Of a DNA stretch of 11,547 bases, positions 6,619-11,547 are shown piece after piece. The notes under the pieces were generated by a model, which was not told where the DNA came from, did not search any database, and saw only the letters and a program-made list of their open reading frames with translations. The translations under genes and the position numbers were made by a program. The stretch is taken from contig JACRCG010000337.1 in NCBI GenBank assembly GCA_016219145.1, positions 1 to 11,547 of the forward strand. The letters are read 5' to 3'. How positions within the stretch are numbered: position 1 is the first letter of the stretch; every line of letters begins with the position of its first letter. Source of the DNA: Deltaproteobacteria bacterium (GTDB lineage: Bacteria; Desulfobacterota; Desulfuromonadia; Geobacterales; Pseudopelobacteraceae).

Positions 6619-7437
6619 ATGAACCTGCTCCATGCCGCTGTTCTCGGCGCTTTACAGGGCTTTGCCGAAGTGCTGCCGATCAGCAGTTCCGCCCATCTGA
6701 TCCTTGTGCCCTGGCTGCTTGAGTGGCCCGAATCCGGCCTGACTTTTGATGTAGCCCTGCATCTGGGAACTTTCCTGGCTCTGGCAGCTTACTTCTGGAG
6801 AGACATCATCGAACTGGCGGCCTCGTTCTTTGAAGCGCTGACCAGCCGATCGCTTAACTCCCCCGCCAAAAAGATGCCGTTCCTGATCATTCTGGCCACC
6901 ATCCCGGCCGCCCTGGCCGGAAAACTGTTCGAGCATCAGGTCGAGGCGATCTTTCGCTCCAATCCATTGCTGATTGCAATTTTTCTGCTGTTCTTCGGGC
7001 TTGTCCTGGGATTGGCCGATCTGCTTGGACGCAAGCGTTTGGCGCTGGACGCCATTAAACCGGCCGCTGCCGTCACCATCGGTCTCTTCCAGTGTCTGGC
7101 GCTGATTCCCGGTGTTTCCCGCTCCGGCATCACCATCACCGCAGCAATGATGCTGGGCTTTACCCGTGAGAGCGCCGCCCGGTTTTCATTTCTGATATCC
7201 CTGCCGATTGTGGCCGGCGCGGCACTGCTCAAGACCCTGCATCTTTTCAGACATGGCATTCCGGCCGGCGAGGGGCTGCCGATGCTGGTCGGCATCGCCT
7301 GCTCGGCGGTCACCGGCTATATCAGCGTCGCATTTCTGCTGCGACTTGTCCAGAAGCGGACTCTTTCCCCGTTTGTCTGGTATCGTGTCCTGGTCGGTGG
7401 CGGATTGATCGTAGCCGTTTCGTCAGGATTCTTGTAG
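6619..7437 (+). CDS. uppP: Undecaprenyl-diphosphate phosphatase (BacA/UppP)
   Basis: An integral inner-membrane enzyme that removes a phosphate from undecaprenyl pyrophosphate. This recycles the lipid carrier for peptidoglycan and other surface polymers, and extra activity is linked to bacitracin resistance. The 272-residue length is standard. The first conserved region reads LQGFAEVLPISSSAH (12-26), with E17 and H26 as the expected active-site residues; the second is PGVSRSG (164-170) with R168. Several hydrophobic helices make up the rest. Variations from the common form (FAEVLP for TEFLP, SSSAH for SSSGH) are mild. The ATG has AAAGGA about 8 nt upstream. The gene diverges from the DUF47-pit operon. 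Its TAG stop is formed by the first bases of repeat copy B. Confidence 0.96.
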   Translation: MNLLHAAVLGALQGFAEVLPISSSAHLILVPWLLEWPESGLTFDVALHLGTFLALAAYFWRDIIELAASFFEALTSRSLNSPAKKMPFLIILATIPAALAGKLFEHQVEAIFRSNPLLIAIFLLFFGLVLGLADLLGRKRLALDAIKPAAAVTIGLFQCLALIPGVSRSGITITAAMMLGFTRESAARFSFLISLPIVAGAALLKTLHLFRHGIPAGEGLPMLVGIACSAVTGYISVAFLLRLVQKRTLSPFVWYRVLVGGGLIVAVSSGFL

Positions 7438-7505
7438 GGGCGGCGCTTGCTCCGCCCAATCGGGGTGCGTAACAATTGCAAGGGCGCGGCAAGCAGCGCC
7501 CCTAC
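7434..7505. repeat. Twin-hairpin palindromic repeat, copy B
   Basis: A 72-bp element with the same GTAGGGGCG / CGCCCCTAC termini as copy A. The inverted ends extend to 17 bp with two mismatches (7434-7450 against 7505-7489). It contains two hairpins, GGGCGG/CCGCCC and GGGCGC/GCGCCC, with a longer linker than in copy A that begins with the same CGCCCAATC. It fills most of the gap between uppP and radC, and its second to fourth bases (TAG) are the uppP stop codon. Confidence 0.85.
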
Positions 7506-7534
7506 ATTTGGTGTTATGTTTGTTAGGAGAATTT

Positions 7535-8224
7535 ATGATCGGTGGCATCAAGGAATGGCCGGAGGACGAACGTCCGCGCGAGAAGATGCTGAAAACCGGC
7601 GCCGCTGGTCTGTCCGACGCCGAATTGCTGGCGCTGGTCATAAGAAGCGGAGATCCCGGCAGCGGGCAGAGCGCTATCGATCTGGGACGGGAGCTGATCA
7701 AACATTTCAGCGACAACCTGCGGGAGCTGGGGAGTGCCGACCTTGGCGAATTGTGTGCCATCAAAGGTGTCGGGCTGGCCAAGGCTACCAGTATCAAAGC
7801 AGCCTTCACCCTGGCGGCCAGGTTTCAGGGGCGCAAACTGGAACGTCTCGACCGCTTTACATCTCCGCAGCAGGTTTTCGACTACTTCCACCACGAGTTC
7901 CGCGACAGCCGCAAGGAATATTTTCTGGTTCTGCTGCTGGACGGCAAGAACCGCATCATTCGGCGGGTTCAGATTTCCGAAGGAAGCCTCAATCAGAGTA
8001 TCGTGCATCCACGGGAAGTTTTCAGCCCGGCAGTGAAGGAGTCGGCCGCAGCCGTCATCCTGGTGCACAATCACCCCACCGGCGACCCGGCCCCCAGCAG
8101 TGAGGATCTGGCAATCACCCGCCGCCTGAAAGAGGCCGGGGAGATCATGGGGATCAAGGTGCTGGACCATATCATTGTCGGCGAGGGCGAATACGTGAGT
8201 TTCGTGGAGCGCGGACTGCTGTAG
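7535..8224 (+). CDS. radC: RadC family protein (UPF0758, JAB/MPN domain)
   Basis: A 229-residue protein of the RadC family. The N-terminal third has a helix-hairpin-helix-type region (GLSDAELLALVIRSG at 25-39 and IKGVGLAKA near 76-84). The C-terminal domain is a JAB/MPN metalloprotease-like fold with the intact metal motif H178-x-H180-x7-S188-x2-D191 (HNHPTGDPAPSSED). Despite the name, a DNA-repair role is doubtful. Relatives are often linked to mobile or anti-restriction loci, but a copy of this type is also a common core gene. I start at the ATG at 7535, with AGGAGA at 7525-7530. A TTG 27 nt further upstream lies next to the end of repeat copy B and has no such site. No promoter is obvious in the 29 nt after the repeat, so read-through from uppP is likely. 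Confidence 0.95.
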   Translation: MIGGIKEWPEDERPREKMLKTGAAGLSDAELLALVIRSGDPGSGQSAIDLGRELIKHFSDNLRELGSADLGELCAIKGVGLAKATSIKAAFTLAARFQGRKLERLDRFTSPQQVFDYFHHEFRDSRKEYFLVLLLDGKNRIIRRVQISEGSLNQSIVHPREVFSPAVKESAAAVILVHNHPTGDPAPSSEDLAITRRLKEAGEIMGIKVLDHIIVGEGEYVSFVERGLL

Positions 8225-8326
8225 CGGCGTTTGAAGAGATACGGCGCTGGAAACCAGCCGACCTCGCCCGGATTATTGCCGCTGATTTCCCGGCAGGCCG
8301 GCTCCTGGCCGCAACCTTCTGATTAA

Positions 8327-8355
8327 TTGACAAATATGTATTGTATTGCTATCTT
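8327..8355 (+). promoter_or_regulatory. Strong sigma-70-type promoter for the TPR lipoprotein-rodZ pair
   Basis: TTGACA (8327-8332, perfect) and TATCTT (8350-8355) are 17 nt apart, in an AT-rich stretch that stands out from its surroundings. Transcription should start near 8362. That rules out the TTG at 8346 as a translation start and supports the ATG at 8391. The rest of the 8225-8390 gap shows only weak GC-rich dyads and no terminator with a U-tract. Confidence 0.7.
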
Positions 8356-8390
8356 TCCGTGGTTCGATTCCGTCCATGACAGGTGCTGCA

Positions 8391-9152
8391 ATGAAAATCC
8401 GACTTCGCCACATCGCTGTACTGCTTCTGCTACAGATTGCATCCGGTTGTGTGACCGGTCGCTCTCAGAATTTCTCCCGGCCTAACCCTGCCTCTTACCA
8501 CTTCCAGATGGGGCTTTCATATCTTGGCGAACGTAACTACACCGCCGCTCTGATCGATCTTACCGAAGCCAACAAGCTGGACCCGGATAATCCCGAAGTT
8601 CTCTACAATCTCGGAATGGCTTACATGGGCAAAAAACGGCCCGATCTGGCAGAGCCGATCCTTAATCGGGCCATTTCGCTCAAACCCAATTACTCCGTGG
8701 CCCGCAATGATCTGGGGGTTGCCTATCTTGAACTGAAACGCTGGGACAGCGCCATTTTGCAGTTCAAGATTGTCAAGGACGACCTTTTTTATGAGAACAG
8801 CGATAACGCTGCAATCAATCTGGGGCTGGCCTATCTCGGCAAGGGCGATTATCACAAGGCTCTGGACGAACTGCGGGCGGTCGTAGCCATGAATCCGCGC
8901 AATCCGGTGGCCCGCCTCTCGCTTGGCCGGGTCATGTTCGCCATGGAAAAAAACGACCAGGCCATAGTTGAATATTACAGGGCACTTGAGATCTACCGTG
9001 ACTACGGCGCGGCCTATTATTACCTGGGTCTTGCCCAGCTGAAGCTCAACAGCCTGGATGCTGCTCGCGCTGCCTTTAAAGATGCCGCCAGACTGACCCC
9101 GGACACAGAGCTCGGGCGGGCTGCCCAAGGCTATCTGGATCTGCTCAAGTAA
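8391..9152 (+). CDS. TPR-repeat lipoprotein, PilF/PilW type IV pilus pilotin-like
   Basis: A 253-residue exported lipoprotein. A basic start (MKIRLRH), a leucine-rich core and IASGC put the lipidated cysteine at C20; alanine at -3 is a less common but accepted lipobox residue. About six tetratricopeptide repeats follow, roughly at 34-67, 68-101, 102-135, 136-170, 171-204 and 205-238, with GLSYLGERNY-, NLGMAYMG- and NLGLAYLG-like helices. PilF/PilW/Tgl lipoproteins of this build help the PilQ secretin assemble in the outer membrane. The rodZ-like gene lies 11 nt downstream, the same order (pilF-rodZ) as in gamma-Proteobacteria, which supports the PilF-type reading over a generic TPR lipoprotein. 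I chose the ATG at 8391 (AGG 7 nt upstream). An in-frame ATG at 8376 has no ribosome binding site and would lengthen the signal peptide. Confidence 0.85.
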   Translation: MKIRLRHIAVLLLLQIASGCVTGRSQNFSRPNPASYHFQMGLSYLGERNYTAALIDLTEANKLDPDNPEVLYNLGMAYMGKKRPDLAEPILNRAISLKPNYSVARNDLGVAYLELKRWDSAILQFKIVKDDLFYENSDNAAINLGLAYLGKGDYHKALDELRAVVAMNPRNPVARLSLGRVMFAMEKNDQAIVEYYRALEIYRDYGAAYYYLGLAQLKLNSLDAARAAFKDAARLTPDTELGRAAQGYLDLLK

Positions 9153-9163
9153 GCGAGGACAGC

Positions 9164-10033
9164 GTGTCAGATAAAGCAACAACTCCCGCCGATACAACCA
9201 GCAGCTCCCCGGGCGCCATCCTCAAACGTTGCCGGGAATACCACGAGATCTCGCTTGACGAGGCATCTCAAACAACAAAAATCGGAATCTCCTATCTGAA
9301 ATACCTTGAAGCCGACCAGATCAGCGGCTTTGCCAATATAACCTACCTTAAAGGCTTTCTTCGGATTTATGCCACTTATCTCGGTCTTAACCCGGATGAC
9401 ATGGCCCGGATGTACGACAAGCTGTACGGCATCAAAGAGGGTAAAGTCAGCAGTGAAGGAGCCTCGGCTAAAAGCGCCGGGCCTGCTCTTCGGCTGGCTT
9501 CGCTTCGAAAATTGCTTATCCCGGCCGTTCTGCTGGTTTTGATTCTGATTACCGCAGCGCTTTTCAAACGCCAACCGGCGCCCGCCATCCGCCCGGCCCA
9601 GCCGGCTGCACCCTCATCGGTCGCAATTCCTGTATCGCCGTTACAGACCATGATGACGTCAGCAAAGAGCCGTCCGGCACCGGCGGAACGAGATGAGCCC
9701 AGGGCGGAAGCCACGGCAACTGTATCTAACGGAGCGGAAAAACCGTCACAGTCAAAAAAACCGCTTGATTCAGGCAGGGGTTTTATTCTGAAAATAAAGG
9801 TCACCCAGAACGGCAATCTGAATGCTGCGGTAGACGGCTCGGTCGCTCAGCCATATGAATTGACCGTCGGCGATGTCATTGAATGGAAGGCAGAAAAAAG
9901 CGTGGCGCTTGAATTAAGCAATGCCGGCGGTGTTGATGTCGAGCTGAACGGCAAATCTGTCAGGCAGCTCGGGCCGCCGGGGAAACCTGTCTACGTTGTG
10001 CTTGATGCTGACGGAGTCAAGCCGCAGCATTGA
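9164..10033 (+). CDS. rodZ: RodZ-like membrane protein with N-terminal helix-turn-helix
   Basis: A 289-residue bitopic membrane protein. A Cro/xre-like HTH of the RodZ type covers about 15-85 (GAILKRCREYHEISLDEAS, then YLKYLEADQ and YLKGFLRIYATYLGL). One transmembrane segment lies at about 117-134, preceded by basic residues (RLASLRKL). A proline/alanine-rich periplasmic linker runs to about 205, and a C-terminal DUF4115-like beta domain (FILKIKVTQNG onward) ends the protein. RodZ binds MreB through the cytoplasmic HTH and supports rod shape; in this family the HTH serves for protein contact more than DNA binding. The start is GTG, with GAGG 5 nt upstream. It follows the TPR lipoprotein by 11 nt and shares its promoter. 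A separate promoter begins about 55 nt downstream, so the operon probably ends here. Confidence 0.88.
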   Translation: MSDKATTPADTTSSSPGAILKRCREYHEISLDEASQTTKIGISYLKYLEADQISGFANITYLKGFLRIYATYLGLNPDDMARMYDKLYGIKEGKVSSEGASAKSAGPALRLASLRKLLIPAVLLVLILITAALFKRQPAPAIRPAQPAAPSSVAIPVSPLQTMMTSAKSRPAPAERDEPRAEATATVSNGAEKPSQSKKPLDSGRGFILKIKVTQNGNLNAAVDGSVAQPYELTVGDVIEWKAEKSVALELSNAGGVDVELNGKSVRQLGPPGKPVYVVLDADGVKPQH

Positions 10034-10088
10034 AATATCGGCATCTATCGGCCGTTACTGGAAAAGTGAAAAAATATTTCGCCTTGAC

Positions 10089-10116
10089 TTGACAGTTGTT
10101 CGACCCATGCTAGACT
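10089..10116 (+). promoter_or_regulatory. Promoter with extended -10 for the regulator-Usp-regulator cluster
   Basis: TTGACA (10089-10094, perfect) and TAGACT (10111-10116) are 16 nt apart, and TGC directly before the -10 makes an extended -10 element. A start near 10123 leaves a leader of about 80 nt before the response regulator. The leader holds a weak dyad, GGTGTTG (10126-10132) with CGACACC (10151-10157, one U-G pair), of unknown meaning. Confidence 0.6.
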
Positions 10117-10202
10117 CCTACTGCTGGTGTTGATTCGGACAGACCTTGACCGACACCGGCCGTTTCTGACGGGAACTAACGGAAAGTCTTGCAGGGGAGC
10201 AG

Positions 10203-10580
10203 ATGGCGCCGCAATCAAGCAAACGGATATTGGTAGTGGACGATGAAGAAAACGCACGGGTAGCGCTTTCAAAAATTCTATCCCACGAAGGCTATGATGT
10301 GTCATCAGCCGCCAACGGGCTTGAAGCGCTCAACTTCCTTCGAAGTCGCGACGTAGAGCTGATCATTACCGATATAAACATGCCAGAGATGAACGGACTC
10401 GCTTTCCTGCGTGAGCTCAACCGCAGCTACCCCAAAAGCAACGTCATCATGATCACGGCCTACGGCGAAGTGGAATCCTACCTGGAAGCCATGAATCTGG
10501 GAGCCTTCGAGTACATTAACAAACCGCTCAAATACGAAGACCTGAAAAAAGTAATCAACAAGATTTTCAAAGTCGTATGA
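10203..10580 (+). CDS. Single-domain response regulator (NtrC-type receiver)
   Basis: A 125-residue receiver domain without an output domain. D13-D14, phosphoacceptor D57 (IITDINMPEMNG), T85 (VIMITAYGEV) and K107 (YINKPLK) are all present, and the sequence style is that of NtrC-family receivers. AGGGGAG precedes the ATG closely. A UspA gene starts 30 nt downstream and another receiver protein follows that, so the three genes probably form one transcript from the promoter at 10089-10116. No histidine kinase is adjacent; the phosphodonor may be encoded by the truncated downstream gene or elsewhere. Like other stand-alone receivers it may act in a phosphorelay or by binding a partner protein. 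Confidence 0.93.
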   Translation: MAPQSSKRILVVDDEENARVALSKILSHEGYDVSSAANGLEALNFLRSRDVELIITDINMPEMNGLAFLRELNRSYPKSNVIMITAYGEVESYLEAMNLGAFEYINKPLKYEDLKKVINKIFKVV

Positions 10581-10610
10581 GATAATTTCCCGGGTCGGGA
10601 GGGTTGGCAG

Positions 10611-11063
10611 ATGGCAAATTTATTTGAGAAAATTCTTACCGCTATCGATTTTTCGGAGAACTCCGAATGCGCCTTTGAGTATGCTCTGACTCTGGCATCC
10701 AGGTTTGATGCCGAACTTACCATAATGCACGTCATCAACGAACCGGTCGACCTGCGTGGTTTTTATGTCCCGCACATCTCCTTCGAACAGCTGGAAGCAG
10801 AGATTGAAATGGGCGCCGTCAGGATGATGGAAGAGTTCTGCACGGCCAGGCTGGGATCGTTCACCAACTACAAAACAGCCATCGTGACCGGCATACCGTA
10901 CGATGAAATCATCCGCAAGGCCGATGAGACCGGCGCATCGCTGATAGTACTCGGCACCCACGGGCGGACCGGCCTTGACCACCTGATTTTCGGCAGCACC
11001 GCCGAGCGGGTAGTCCGCTCTGCCAACTGTCCGGTGATGACGATCAGACTTCCGGCTGCGTAG
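10611..11063 (+). CDS. Universal stress protein, UspA family, ATP-binding type
   Basis: A 150-residue cytoplasmic Usp-domain protein. It starts KILTAIDFSENSECAFEYAL, with D13 at the nucleotide-facing position of strand 1. The ATP-binding motif G-2x-G-9x-G-S/T is complete (G115, G118, G128-S129 in GTHGRTGLDHLIFGST), so it belongs to the ATP-binding class. The end, NCPVMTIR, is the usual last strand. Such proteins respond to starvation, redox or other stress; the specific role cannot be read from sequence. GGAGGG lies about 7 nt before the ATG. Its position between two receiver-domain genes suggests co-regulation with a signalling pathway. Confidence 0.94.
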   Translation: MANLFEKILTAIDFSENSECAFEYALTLASRFDAELTIMHVINEPVDLRGFYVPHISFEQLEAEIEMGAVRMMEEFCTARLGSFTNYKTAIVTGIPYDEIIRKADETGASLIVLGTHGRTGLDHLIFGSTAERVVRSANCPVMTIRLPAA

Positions 11064-11104
11064 GTCTGCTGCCGGATGAAACGTTCAGAAACATATTCCG
11101 CCTG

Positions 11105-11547
11105 ATGCCTGCCGAAATTCAATCCCCTGAAAACAAGGCTCTGGTTGTCATCATAGATGACGATCCCAATATTCTTGAGCTTACGTCGCTGATCCTTTCC
11201 AGTCGCGGCTTCAACGTCTTTACGGCCAATTGCGCCCGCACAGGGCTTGAAATCATCGCTGAACATGAGCCGGAACTGGTTCTGCTCGATTACATGATGC
11301 CGGAGGTGGACGGATTATCAACCTTGCGGCAGATCAAGTCCAGGTTTCCTGATACATATGTTCTCATGCTGACCGGCAAGGGGAGCGAGGAGGTCGCTGT
11401 AGACCTGATGAAGGCCGGCGCCTCGGAGTATATTCTTAAACCTTTCAATAACCGCAATCTGGTTGAGCGACTTGATAATGTACTGAAAATTCGGGAGATC
11501 GAGTTGCACAACAAGGAGCTTCAATTTGAGCATGAGCGGCTGCTGAA
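11105..11547 (+). CDS. Response-regulator receiver protein, 3' end cut by window
   Basis: The open frame runs from an ATG at 11105 off the window end (147 codons seen). Residues 11-130 are a receiver domain with D18-D19, phosphoacceptor D62 (LVLLDYMMPEVDG), T90 (VLMLTGKG) and K112 (YILKPF) intact. From about residue 128 a charged helical stretch (LKIREIELHNKELQFEHERLL) begins, the kind of coiled-coil linker that usually leads to a kinase, PAS, GGDEF or phosphatase domain. The output domain is therefore beyond the window and unknown. The gene begins 41 nt after the usp stop. I see no good ribosome binding site before the ATG, but the frame has no other usable start upstream and the domain begins soon after. 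Confidence 0.85.
   Translation, partial: MPAEIQSPENKALVVIIDDDPNILELTSLILSSRGFNVFTANCARTGLEIIAEHEPELVLLDYMMPEVDGLSTLRQIKSRFPDTYVLMLTGKGSEEVAVDLMKAGASEYILKPFNNRNLVERLDNVLKIREIELHNKELQFEHERLL

Noticed and set aside
8206..8322. Coding-like stretch after radC that would read AAFEEIRRWKPADLARII and on to a TGA
   Set aside because: It has no start codon or ribosome binding site, is short, and the radC frame is also open across it. It could be a gene remnant, but I do not recognise it.

Overview
The window looks like a chromosomal segment from a Geobacter-like bacterium (Desulfuromonadia / former delta-Proteobacteria). The reasons are the style of the two-component proteins (GAF histidine kinase with a cysteine-rich N-terminus, receiver-only regulators), a DUF47-Pit phosphate pair, a pilF/pilW-rodZ pair and moderately GC-rich codon use. 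This assignment rests on family knowledge; no rRNA or species marker is present.

The genes form two diverging blocks around a 182-bp gap (6437-6618). The left block is on the minus strand. In transcription order it holds a DUF47/PhoU-like protein and a Pit phosphate transporter (8-nt overlap), gmd (GDP-mannose 4,6-dehydratase), cysS (cysteinyl-tRNA synthetase), a GAF histidine kinase, and a single-domain response regulator whose ATG lies 2 nt after the kinase stop. A perfect hairpin follows at the window edge. The right block is on the plus strand: uppP (undecaprenyl-pyrophosphate phosphatase), radC, a TPR lipoprotein of PilF/PilW type, a RodZ-like membrane HTH protein, a single-domain response regulator, a UspA-type stress protein, and a receiver-domain protein cut by the window end.

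Most genes are conserved housekeeping or signalling genes. Functional groups are phosphate uptake (DUF47-Pit), envelope and cell shape or pili (uppP, pilW-like, rodZ), and signalling (kinase plus regulator on the left; regulator, Usp and regulator on the right).

The least ordinary structure is between the genes. Two copies of a twin-hairpin palindromic repeat (4774-4825, 7434-7505) sit exactly on the ends of pit and uppP, and the TAG in the repeat terminus (GTAGGGGCG) serves as the stop codon of both genes. A third, unrelated palindrome begins 1 nt after the cysS stop. One copy may also supply a promoter for gmd. The kinase has three departures from the usual catalytic motifs. I found no clear new multi-gene system, CRISPR array, tRNA, rRNA or insertion sequence.

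For several genes the longest open frame is not the best gene model. Starts for the kinase, gmd, DUF47, radC and the TPR lipoprotein were moved downstream on the basis of ribosome binding sites, promoter positions and family N-termini. No stretch over 300 bases lacks a gene.
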